Of a DNA stretch of 12,643 nt, positions 6,584 through 12,643 are shown one piece after another. How positions within the stretch are numbered: the first letter of the stretch is position 1; each line of letters opens with the position of its first letter. This DNA comes from Phycisphaerae bacterium (GTDB lineage Bacteria > Planctomycetota > Phycisphaerae > Phycisphaerales > SM1A02), in NCBI GenBank assembly GCA_018665385.1, contig JABJDN010000006.1, forward strand, positions 1 to 12,643, read 5' to 3'. The translations under genes were made by a program, and so were the position numbers. The notes beneath the pieces were generated by a model. That model was not told the origin of the DNA and made no database searches. It saw nothing but the letters and a program-made list of their open reading frames with translations.

Positions 6584-8725
6584 TCAGGGAAGAAAAATCA
6601 TCACCGAAGTGTTTGGATGATCAAGTGCACCGTTCAATCGTGCAGCTGCGTCTGCTAAGTAGCCGCTTGAATTTTCAGCAAGGTCAACTACCAATTCAAC
6701 TTGCCAGTCACCTGCATGGTTGCCCCACCGGCGTACTGAACCTGCAGCTTCATCAAGCAACATAACACGCTGGTCAAGATTGCCTTCTTTCAGTGCTTCG
6801 TCAATCAATGCTCGTTGCGCGAGTGAATCGTCAATCATGGCAAGTGTTTCAGCAACTACTATTTGTGCCTCTTCGTCTGTTGAAGTGAGTGCCGCAATCA
6901 ACGTGCCTGTCGCATCGTCTACTTCCAATTCTGTTTCTGCAAGAGCGATATCTCGTAACACATGAAGTGCTCTGTTTGCAAATGCTGCTTGCTCTTCGTA
7001 AGACAATCGGCCGCCGGATGCTTTTGCAATCAAATCTTCAATGACGCCGAGTTTAGCTGAGTCTGATACTGCTGCGTCAGAAGTTTCAACCATATCACGT
7101 TCGCCTACGCCAACTGCAAGTATTTGCGAATCTCCGCCAGTAGTAAGAATATATATAGGAGTAACAGTTGTTTTCGGCATCGATGCTAGCTCGTCTGCAA
7201 CGGTTGTCCCTTGCACAGCACTTCTTGCCAACACTACTGCTAAATCGATTCCTGGAACTACTCCCGCAAGGTCGACAGCTTCTGTTGCAGTCGAACCCTG
7301 CCCGACTACTGACCAGCCATTGGACTGTAAGAATGCCGCCATCGCTCTTCGTTGATCGGCATCATCGCCAATGACGACTGCAAACATGTCACCACCGGAG
7401 CGGACTGCTGAAGCCAATAGAGGAACTACTCGGTAGCTACCTGTGAATGATTCTTTTGGAAGTGTCGAAGCTAGGGTTAATGCTGCTTCGTACTGCACAC
7501 GACGATCTGGATAATACATTGCTCGCATAAGAGGTTTTTCGCCCGCAAGCAACGAATCCGCGCCAGCAGTTTCAGAAAGAGCCGTGATAGCTTCTAATGC
7601 GAGAGTTGTATCGCCCATTTCAAGTGCTCTGTCTAAGACCATCTGTGCTACATGAGGGCCAAACACTGTCGCATAAAATGCTGGGCTATGCGGAAGATTC
7701 CCGTACACCCTGTCGTTTTGACCTGCAAGCTCGCGGTCGCGTCGTAAGTTAGCTGCAACAAAAACACCCATTGCATTTTCGTTTTTTGGATTCAATGCAA
7801 GTGCTTGCTCAGCAAATGACATCGCCATTACGTCGCCGTACACTTCTTCGTGTACGTCAAGAGGAACAAGATGATTCTGAGCGTCCCAAGTCCAGTATAA
7901 GTTCAACCCACCAACTGGCTCAGTGATGACTGAATCTTGCCAATCAAAGTATTGGTTCGCAACAATCGTTTGGAGAATTGATAAATCTGTGTTTTCATCG
8001 ATACCCAAACGAGAAAGTGCTTGGGATGCTGCATGCTTTGCAGCAGGTGATTCTTGCGAATCTTGCATAACTGCAACAAGAAACGGTGATGCGTGTGCGT
8101 ATCGAATATCACCGAGCGTTTTAATGATGATTACTTTTGAATTATCATCCATATGTGGTAACGCTACGCACAAAGGGATTACTGCGTTGCGGCCAATTTT
8201 GGTAAGCATTTCGCGAACTTGTCGCGTGGCTTGTGCGTCTCCGGAATCTTGCAGGGTTCTGAGTAATGCTGGAACTGCGTACTCACCCGCTTCTTCCAAA
8301 CGCTTCTCTGCAAGAATTCGCTGCCGAGTTGTGCCGTCTAAAAGTTCAATCGAACCATCGATGCGGGCAGCATTGCGAATCAGATTCGTGCGTCCTGTTT
8401 CGTATCTAGATTCAAGTTCTCCTGCGAGTGGCTCTAAATCATCTGCAAACATTGCCCAACCGATTGCACGATCAAAACGCTCTTGAAGTTCCCGGGTGCT
8501 TGAAACTAATGTGTAGAATTCTTCATCAGAGATTTCGCTCCGAATGAGTTTAATGGCATACCCTTCAGCATATTCAACATTCGCAACTAATGCGTAATGA
8601 ATGAAATCATCAAGATCAGAAGATGCTTCGTTGCTCTGCGCTTGCAGTGCACCAGCTGATGCAAAGAATGCAATTGCAACAATGGGTATGAGAGATAAGA
8701 GAAATCGATTTCCAAAAGTAAACAT
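6584..8725 (-). CDS. Secreted HEAT-repeat protein with a degenerate receiver-like segment
   Basis: This is a 713-residue exported protein. A Sec signal peptide (Arg7, a hydrophobic core at about 8-25, cleavage after ALQA at residue 29) predicts a periplasmic or extracytoplasmic location. Residues about 130-245 form HEAT/armadillo-type helical pairs (for example AVPALLRTLQDSGD and PFLVAVMQDSQESPAAKHAASQAL). More helical repeats appear at about 300-445 and 580-705. Between them, residues 447-560 look like a CheY-type fold: beta-1 FAVVIGDD, beta-3 IDLAVVLA and beta-4 TPIYILTTG are in order. However, the phosphoacceptor aspartate and the distal lysine appear to be missing, so it should not be a phosphorylated switch. 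The ATG at 8725 has a GGAG nearby. Such helical repeats usually bind proteins; no enzymatic motif is seen. The stop lies just beyond the bidirectional terminator. Confidence 0.85.
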   Translation of the reverse strand: MFTFGNRFLLSLIPIVAIAFFASAGALQAQSNEASSDLDDFIHYALVANVEYAEGYAIKLIRSEISDEEFYTLVSSTRELQERFDRAIGWAMFADDLEPLAGELESRYETGRTNLIRNAARIDGSIELLDGTTRQRILAEKRLEEAGEYAVPALLRTLQDSGDAQATRQVREMLTKIGRNAVIPLCVALPHMDDNSKVIIIKTLGDIRYAHASPFLVAVMQDSQESPAAKHAASQALSRLGIDENTDLSILQTIVANQYFDWQDSVITEPVGGLNLYWTWDAQNHLVPLDVHEEVYGDVMAMSFAEQALALNPKNENAMGVFVAANLRRDRELAGQNDRVYGNLPHSPAFYATVFGPHVAQMVLDRALEMGDTTLALEAITALSETAGADSLLAGEKPLMRAMYYPDRRVQYEAALTLASTLPKESFTGSYRVVPLLASAVRSGGDMFAVVIGDDADQRRAMAAFLQSNGWSVVGQGSTATEAVDLAGVVPGIDLAVVLARSAVQGTTVADELASMPKTTVTPIYILTTGGDSQILAVGVGERDMVETSDAAVSDSAKLGVIEDLIAKASGGRLSYEEQAAFANRALHVLRDIALAETELEVDDATGTLIAALTSTDEEAQIVVAETLAMIDDSLAQRALIDEALKEGNLDQRVMLLDEAAGSVRRWGNHAGDWQVELVVDLAENSSGYLADAAARLNGALDHPNTSVMIFLP

Positions 8726-8754
8726 GTACTTGCTCCGTGAGGGTAGCTAAATCA

Positions 8755-8769
8755 CGGCTATAAAAGCCG
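8755..8769. promoter_or_regulatory. Small inverted repeat in the leader of the HEAT-repeat gene
   Basis: CGGCT (8755-8759) and AGCCG (8765-8769) form a 5-bp stem around ATAAA, about 30 bases upstream of the ATG at 8725. It is not followed by a T-run. It may be a leader hairpin or chance; no role is claimed. Confidence 0.25.
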
Positions 8770-8787
8770 CTACAGAAGTGATTGCAT

Positions 8788-8816
8788 ATCTTACCCCTTT
8801 TTTTGTTGCAAGTGAA
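8788..8816 (-). promoter_or_regulatory. Candidate promoter for the HEAT-repeat gene
   Basis: On the minus strand, TTCACT (8816-8811) and TAAGAT (8793-8788) are separated by 17 bases, each a 4/6 match to consensus. An alternative pairs the palindromic TTGCAA (8811-8806) with TATGCA (8788-8783), also at 17 bases. Either gives a leader of roughly 50-60 bases and interleaves with the divergent riboswitch promoter. Both are weak matches. Confidence 0.3.
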
Positions 8817-8835
8817 GCACAAATACCCGTATACT
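8806..8835 (+). promoter_or_regulatory. Promoter of the cobalamin-riboswitch transcript
   Basis: TTGCAA (8806-8811, 4/6 match) and TATACT (8830-8835, 5/6 match) are separated by 18 bases. Transcription would start around 8841-8842, exactly where the 5' strand of riboswitch helix P1 begins. That agreement is the main support. Confidence 0.65.
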
Positions 8836-8841
8836 TCTCAC

Positions 8842-9051
8842 ATCAGGGCGTTCCTGCAGGTGTTCTGCAGGATGACTACCTTTATAGGTAGGCAAGGGAA
8901 GGTGGTGAAAAACCACCGCGGACGCGCCGCCGTAACGAGTTTGCCACGTCAAGTGGCACATTTTGTGTGAAGACCACTGCTTGCGCCATGTTATGTGCAC
9001 AAGTGGGAAGGTATACAAGATTGTACTCGGAGCCGGAAAACCTCTCCTGAT
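8842..9051 (+). ncRNA. Cobalamin (adenosylcobalamin-type) riboswitch aptamer
   Basis: This RNA senses vitamin B12 coenzymes and normally represses downstream genes when cobalamin is plentiful. P1 is ATCAGG (8842-8847) with CCTGAT (9046-9051). A CCTGCAG/CTGCAGG hairpin (8853-8871) and a CTACCT/AGGTAG hairpin (8876-8891) follow. Then comes the conserved GGGAA (8896-8900) with a GGTGGT/ACCACC stem (8901-8917). The core continues with CCGCCGTAACG (8927-8937), a TGCCAC/GTGGCA hairpin (8942-8958), CCACTG (8974-8979), GGGAAGG (9005-9011) and the B12-box-like AGCCGGAAAACCT (9031-9043). The order and spacing match the cobalamin class. The B12 box is somewhat degenerate (a central AGGAG-type motif is GGAAA here), so the exact subclass is left open. 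It controls the two genes from 9147. Confidence 0.9.
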
Positions 9052-9134
9052 ATTCAGTGTTGCCTACGCGAATCAGGCTACGGCGCTGTAGGTGGATTTC
9101 GCCTTCACACGTACTTCTCGCACGGCTAAAAATA
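9052..9134 (+). promoter_or_regulatory. Riboswitch expression platform with competing helices
   Basis: This is the 83-base leader between aptamer and ribosome site. ATCAGG recurs exactly at 9072-9077, so it can pair with the P1 3' strand CCTGAT (9046-9051) instead of the 5' copy at 8842-8847. A second hairpin, CCTACGCG (9063-9070) with CGCTGTAGG (9084-9092, one bulged T), overlaps that copy and is also mutually exclusive with it. No hairpin here is followed by a T-run, which argues for control of translation rather than termination. Confidence 0.5.
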
Positions 9135-9140
9135 GAGAGG
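9135..9140 (+). promoter_or_regulatory. Ribosome-binding site deciding the 9147 start
   Basis: GAGAGG lies six bases before the ATG at 9147. It favours that start over a GTG at 9057 in the same frame, which lies in the riboswitch platform. It is the exact complement of CCTCTC at 9041-9046 in the 3' conserved part of the aptamer, so the leader could mask it directly. Confidence 0.6.
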
Positions 9141-9146
9141 CCGCGC

Positions 9147-10031
9147 ATGTCGTCTTTACCAATAATCGTTTCTTTGCTTCTTTCAAATCCATGGGCTGAT
9201 ACTGTTGTTTCCTTCGATGAAGGGATCGGTGGCACGCCTGGCTACAACATTGCAGATACTGCGATCGGTGAACCAAGCCGGTTTACTGGTGGAGATATTT
9301 GGCCTGGAGTTGTAAGCCCATTCAACGCACCATGGCTTGCGGATGAAATCGTATCCATCGGTGCAGGTGGTTCGCTTGTTGTTGCATTCAATTCTCCAGT
9401 TACCGACGACCCTATGAATCCTTGGGGCATTGATCTACTCGTGTTTGGAAACTCGGGGCTCCTAGATAATTCATGGCCAGCAGGAATCGTCGGCGGTGTT
9501 TTCAGTGACGATGGCGGGCAAATTGAAGTATCAGCAGATGGGAAAATTTGGGTTGCTATCACAACAAACGAAGCGGACGGACTTTGGCCAACACGCGGGT
9601 TCATCGACAGTCAACCATACGACGCAGTCGAGGGTTCGCAACCATCAGATTTCACTATGCCAGTCGACCCTCGGCTCACATTAAATGATGTCATGGGTCT
9701 TACAAATGACGAACTGATTGCGTACTACAGAACTTCAGGCGGCGGCACCCCGATTGATCTTGCTGGAACGGGTCTTGATGAAATTTCATACGTGCGAATT
9801 TCTGTAGACGCAAGTTCTAAACTATCTCCTGAAATTGATGGTTTTTCAGATGTACAAGAACAATTCGTTGGTGATGTAAATATGAATGGAGTCGTAGATG
9901 TTACGGATTTACTCATACTCGTTGGCTCGTTTGGTCCTGCAGAAATCGGCGGGCCGCTCGCTGACTTTAATGGTGATTTGATTATCGATGTTATAGATCT
10001 TCTTGCTCTAATCGGAAACTGGTCTTCGTAA
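9147..10031 (+). CDS. B12-riboswitch-controlled secreted protein with C-terminal dockerin-like repeats
   Basis: This is a 294-residue predicted exported protein. The N-terminus (SLPIIVSLLLSNPWA, probable cleavage after Ala17) is a hydrophobic signal but lacks the usual basic residues. Residues about 18-240 look like an all-beta ligand-binding or adhesion-type domain, with GGSLVVAFNSPV, GIDLLVFGNSGLLDN, GGQIEVSADGKIW and ISYVRISV strands. The last 53 residues hold two EF-hand calcium loops, DVNMNGVVDVTD and DFNGDLIIDVID, each followed by a LL-LIG-type helix, as in dockerin-like tails of planctomycete secreted proteins. The beta domain resembles, from memory, surface proteins of Bacteroidota B12 loci. 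A role in extracellular cobalamin capture is a hypothesis. The stop codon abuts the next gene's ATG. Confidence 0.85.
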   Translation: MSSLPIIVSLLLSNPWADTVVSFDEGIGGTPGYNIADTAIGEPSRFTGGDIWPGVVSPFNAPWLADEIVSIGAGGSLVVAFNSPVTDDPMNPWGIDLLVFGNSGLLDNSWPAGIVGGVFSDDGGQIEVSADGKIWVAITTNEADGLWPTRGFIDSQPYDAVEGSQPSDFTMPVDPRLTLNDVMGLTNDELIAYYRTSGGGTPIDLAGTGLDEISYVRISVDASSKLSPEIDGFSDVQEQFVGDVNMNGVVDVTDLLILVGSFGPAEIGGPLADFNGDLIIDVIDLLALIGNWSS

Positions 10032-10760
10032 ATGCGACGTGGGTTTTCACTAGTTGAGTTATTAGTCGTTCTAGCAATCGTTGGAATCCTTATATCATTT
10101 ATGGTTCCAGCGATTGGCGGCGCGCAACGCCTGAACCAAACGACTGTTTGCAAAAACAATCAGCGCCAACTGGTACTTGCTGCAGTGCAATATACAAATG
10201 ATTTTGAAACATACCCTCCTGCTTTTACGAGTGAGTTTAAAGCGTGGGATGACGAGACTATTTTATGGCAATACATTGACACACCGATTGAACAAATGAT
10301 GTGCCCAAAACATATTCATACAAACCACTCGGCTAGTGGGTACAACTACAACACTTCGTTTATTGGCTCAGAAGCATACATCTCTGGTTTTGTTGTCGAT
10401 GGTGTTCAACCCTCCGATTGCAAACACCCATCGCATTGTGCAATGTTTGGAGACAGCAGTAAAAATAAATTTATGCGTTCACCTGATGCAGACGCCGTGT
10501 ACGACCCATACACCGATCCAAACACACGGTGTGCCGGCATGCAGGCTTTTCGTCATGACGGAGGCACCGTTGTGGCGTGGCTTGATGGCCATGTCTCGGT
10601 GCAACACAAAGCATACAGCGAGTGCAGCGATGACGAAGACTCTGGTTTTCTTAGCGAAGACAATTCGCTGTACAACCCAATCTCATTTGTTCTTCATTCA
10701 TTCCAGGGGTACGCTACGCAAGAAACTTGTGTACCAGCAAGCACATCGGCGTCTGATTGA
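10032..10760 (+). CDS. Pseudopilin with prepilin leader and H-X9-DG motif
   Basis: This is a 242-residue type II/IV pilin-like protein. The class III leader is MRRG followed by FSLVELLVVLAIVGILISF: cleavage after Gly4, Glu5 of the mature protein, then a hydrophobic helix of about 20 residues. The globular part has the usual CP and GYNYN motifs. H175 and D185-G186 form the H-X9-DG signature (FRHDGG...WLDG) of planctomycete-type prepilin-like families. Several His/Cys clusters occur (CPKHIHTNH at 91-99, CKHPSHC at 130-136). The ATG follows the stop of the upstream gene without a gap (TAAATG) and has no strong Shine-Dalgarno, so it is probably translated by reinitiation and shares the B12 control. 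Its last 67 bases overlap the convergent moeA. Confidence 0.88.
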   Translation: MRRGFSLVELLVVLAIVGILISFMVPAIGGAQRLNQTTVCKNNQRQLVLAAVQYTNDFETYPPAFTSEFKAWDDETILWQYIDTPIEQMMCPKHIHTNHSASGYNYNTSFIGSEAYISGFVVDGVQPSDCKHPSHCAMFGDSSKNKFMRSPDADAVYDPYTDPNTRCAGMQAFRHDGGTVVAWLDGHVSVQHKAYSECSDDEDSGFLSEDNSLYNPISFVLHSFQGYATQETCVPASTSASD

Positions 10761-11899
10761 GGAAGTTGCACAAGGCCATTCGTCTCTACTGTGTGCATCA
10801 AATCGCCTGACCCCTGCCAAGTTGGAATTGAGACCCTGCCGTTCTCAAGAACGCACGGTCGAAATGCTTGACGCGTAGCATTTGGTTTCACATCGCATGC
10901 AAGAGGCGCAACTTGCCATGGAAGTTGTGCAGGCATTCCTTGCATTTGTCGAACTACGGGCCACCCAAACAAACAAGCGCAAGCCAAAGCTGAAACTGGA
11001 TTTCCCGGCATCCCAAGAACAGTTGTTTTTGCATGTGTACCGACCATGATGGGCTTGCCTGGCTGAATGTTGGCTCCCTTCAATACAGTTTCAACGCCAG
11101 TGTCTGCAAACACTTCAGGAAAATAGTCTCGTTTTCCAGCGCTGATTCCACCTACTGTTACAACTATGTCAGCATTGCTGTGTAGCGATTCTGCCATACA
11201 CGCTCTCGTTGCTTCAAGGCAATCCTCAACGTGCAGTGTTGCAATGATTTCACAACCCATCGACTTAAACGCTTGCGAAACCATAGCATTGTTAGAGTTA
11301 CGTATTTGGTTTGCCTTTGGAGTCTCGCTGATTGGAACAACTTCATCGCCACTTGTTATCACAATAACTTTTGGTGTAGTAACAACTGGCACGTCTGCCA
11401 ACCCTACGCTCGCGCACATACCGATGTGATGCGGTGCAAGTTGGGTAAAGCAATTCACAAGTACATCACCTTTCAGTGCATCGACTCCTCGCATATGCAT
11501 TCGTGCGTTCAGTGATGGCTTGTCGCAATGAAAAACAACTGTATCTAGGCTGTTATTTGTTTGTTCATGTGGAATTACTGCATCGCACCACTCTGGAACA
11601 GGCGCGCCGGTTGCGATTGCCACGCACGTATTTGACGGGCTATGTTGTTCGAAAGTACAACCTGCTGGGATTTGCCCAACTACCTGTAATTCGACTCCGC
11701 GATGTATTTCATCAGACCGAACTGCGTATCCATCCATTTGCGATCTATTAAATGGCGGGAAATCTCGATCAGCAAGAACATCACTTGCTAGGATTCGCGC
11801 GAGTGATGAAGAAATCGGTACGTACTCGGTCTTGCTCGTGCAAACTACTGCATCAAGAACCGTACGCAATGCTTCATCGTATGACGGAAGTTCTTGCAT
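10694..11899 (-). CDS. moeA: Molybdopterin molybdenumtransferase MoeA
   Basis: MoeA inserts molybdate into adenylylated molybdopterin to finish the molybdenum cofactor. The 401 residues match the family's normal length (about 400). Diagnostic motifs occur in order: PPFNRSQMDGYAV (48-60), ATGAPVPEWCDAVIPHE, ITSGDEV (181-187), IRNSNNAMV, VGGISAGKRDYF (249-260), IQPGKPIMVG (278-287) and LGMPGNPVSALA (295-306). The ATG shares a base with the moaD stop (TAATG), indicating coupled translation. At the 3' end it overlaps the pseudopilin gene on the other strand by 67 bp, with no terminator visible between them. Molybdenum-enzyme partners are not in the window. Confidence 0.96.
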   Translation of the reverse strand: MQELPSYDEALRTVLDAVVCTSKTEYVPISSSLARILASDVLADRDFPPFNRSQMDGYAVRSDEIHRGVELQVVGQIPAGCTFEQHSPSNTCVAIATGAPVPEWCDAVIPHEQTNNSLDTVVFHCDKPSLNARMHMRGVDALKGDVLVNCFTQLAPHHIGMCASVGLADVPVVTTPKVIVITSGDEVVPISETPKANQIRNSNNAMVSQAFKSMGCEIIATLHVEDCLEATRACMAESLHSNADIVVTVGGISAGKRDYFPEVFADTGVETVLKGANIQPGKPIMVGTHAKTTVLGMPGNPVSALACACLFGWPVVRQMQGMPAQLPWQVAPLACDVKPNATRQAFRPCVLENGRVSIPTWQGSGDLMHTVETNGLVQLPQSDADVLAGTQVSCVAYPWNE

Positions 11900-12159
11900 T
11901 ACCCACCGCTCACTGGGGGAAGAATCGCGACGACTGCTTTGTCTTCGATTGGCGTTTCAAAGGAGCAAAGAGTTTTGTTCACTGCAATTGCACACGTACA
12001 TTTGAGTTGTGCAAACTCGGGTACTTGTTCAGATAGCAGCCCGAATAGGTCGTTTCCTGTTGATTGAACAGGTAAAGTGAGTTGCGTTTCTCGCTTCCCA
12101 AACACTTCAGCTGCTTTCGCAAACAAGAGCACCGTACATGTAATATTATCTTCTGCCAA
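11899..12159 (-). CDS. moaD: Molybdopterin synthase sulfur-carrier subunit MoaD
   Basis: This 86-residue beta-grasp protein ends in PPVSGG. The terminal Gly-Gly is the site that becomes a thiocarboxylate and donates sulfur to precursor Z in the MoaD/MoaE synthase. The first strand CTVLLFAKAAEVFG and the VAILPPVSGG end are typical. The start is a TTG at 12159; an internal GTG nine codons later would cut into the first strand, and no ATG is available in frame. The start lies 14 bases inside the end of mutL, and the stop shares a base with the moeA ATG. The arrangement mutL-moaD-moeA indicates one transcript. MoaE is not in the window. Confidence 0.9.
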   Translation of the reverse strand: MAEDNITCTVLLFAKAAEVFGKRETQLTLPVQSTGNDLFGLLSEQVPEFAQLKCTCAIAVNKTLCSFETPIEDKAVVAILPPVSGG

Positions 12160-12643
12160 AACGTTGCTCTAGTTCTTCGATGCTCAATCGCATCGTAGTA
12201 GGTCTCCCATGCGGGCAACTACTACCACGTTCAATTTGTTTGCGTTTCTGTAACAAGTCTGCAAGTTCCCTTGGAGATAAGTGATCCCCCGCTTTGATGG
12301 CTGCTTTACATGACATCATATCTACAATTTCAGCCAGAGCTTCTTCTTCGCTAGTTGGAAATTCGTTTGACCCAAGTACATCTAGTAACTCGCGAATAAA
12401 TGTAGCCCCGTTTACATTTCTAGAAACTAGTAGCGTAGGTAATGCGTAGACAGAAATCGAGGAAGGACCAGATGCCGACAACTCTATGCCTAACTTTTCA
12501 AGGAGATGGCTATAGGTTTCTATGGCTTCCAATTGACAGACATCCGCATCAACTGCATCTGGAACTAACAATCGTTGCGATTCTAAATTACCCGCTGACA
12601 ATCGTTGCATGAATTCTTCAAACATCACGCGTTCGTGCAAGGC
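12146..12643 (-). CDS. mutL: DNA mismatch repair protein MutL, C-terminal part; runs off the right edge
   Basis: The 165 visible residues form the C-terminal dimerisation and endonuclease domain of MutL, which nicks the strand to be repaired. The fragment opens with ALHERVMFEEF, the visible part of the DQHA(X)2E(X)4E endonuclease motif; the DQH lies beyond the window. QRLLVP resembles the beta-clamp-binding motif. MSCKAAIKAGDHLS and SSCPHGRPTTMRL are the conserved metal-site motifs, and the protein ends in RFGRR. These predict a nicking-competent, MutH-independent MutL. A TTG at 12640 could be mistaken for a start, but it encodes the leucine inside the motif; the gene begins to the right of the window. 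The stop overlaps moaD by 14 bases. Confidence 0.96.
   Translation of the reverse strand, partial: ALHERVMFEEFMQRLSAGNLESQRLLVPDAVDADVCQLEAIETYSHLLEKLGIELSASGPSSISVYALPTLLVSRNVNGATFIRELLDVLGSNEFPTSEEEALAEIVDMMSCKAAIKAGDHLSPRELADLLQKRKQIERGSSCPHGRPTTMRLSIEELEQRFGRR

Noticed and set aside
9120..9143. CGGC/GCCG hairpin around the ribosome site as a sequestering stem
   Set aside because: It has only four base pairs and the ribosome site falls in the loop, so it would not hide the site.
9057..9146. GTG at 9057 as start of the dockerin-type protein
   Set aside because: It lies in the riboswitch expression platform, has no ribosome site and yields an arginine-rich N-terminus unlike a signal peptide; GAGAGG supports the ATG at 9147.
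10091..10168. His/Cys clusters of the pseudopilin as a corrinoid or metal site
   Set aside because: CP-type motifs are common in this pseudopilin family without such a role; the sequence alone does not support binding.
12638..12640. TTG as the start of a short 164-residue protein
   Set aside because: The codon is the leucine inside the MutL endonuclease motif; the gene continues past the window edge.
1..12643. Mobile elements, tRNAs, CRISPR arrays or a phage-type defence island
   Set aside because: No transposase, integrase, terminal inverted repeats, tRNA cloverleaf or regularly spaced repeats were seen; the genes are mostly housekeeping or envelope types.

Overview
The window reads as chromosomal DNA of a member of the Planctomycetota, most likely a Phycisphaerae-type bacterium. 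The argument is indirect but consistent. A secreted protein ends in two dockerin-like EF-hand repeats of the kind common on exported proteins of that group. The next gene is a pseudopilin with the H-X9-DG motif typical of large planctomycete families. There is also a secreted HEAT-repeat protein and compact gene packing with weak or missing Shine-Dalgarno sites. The housekeeping genes (rnpB, sucC, mutL, moaD, moeA) are bacterial and intact where fully visible. I see no insertion sequence, phage, tRNA or CRISPR array.

Layout: (1) 1-230, minus strand: the 5' part of RNase P RNA, running off the left edge. It is divergent, across about 30 bp, from a Gfo/Idh/MocA-like protein (263-1129, plus). 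(2) 4997 down to 1160, minus strand: a tight four-gene operon of sucC, a HAD phosphatase, a DUF418 membrane protein and an unknown protein, with no sucD. (3) 5036-6516, plus strand: a thioredoxin-family protein, then three small lipoproteins, two of which are glycine-zipper paralogues. A strong bidirectional terminator follows (6534-6569). (4) 8725 down to 6584, minus strand: a large secreted HEAT-repeat protein with an embedded degenerate receiver-like segment. (5) 8806-10760, plus strand: a promoter, a cobalamin riboswitch, and two butted genes for a secreted dockerin-type protein and a pseudopilin. (6) 12643 down to 10694, minus strand: the mutL 3' end, moaD and moeA, each overlapping the next. 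The moeA end overlaps the pseudopilin gene tail to tail by 67 bp.

The most interesting unit is (5). A B12-sensing RNA controls only two genes, neither a known cobalamin enzyme or transporter: one looks like a secreted or surface-exposed protein and the other like a type II/IV pseudopilin-type protein. The first resembles, from memory and at motif level only, surface proteins found in B12-regulated loci of Bacteroidota. A B12-responsive surface capture system is therefore a reasonable hypothesis, but it is inference. The riboswitch leader also shows two exact copies of the P1 5' strand that can compete for the same 3' strand, and a ribosome-binding site exactly complementary to the 3' conserved segment of the aptamer. 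Both suggest control of translation initiation.
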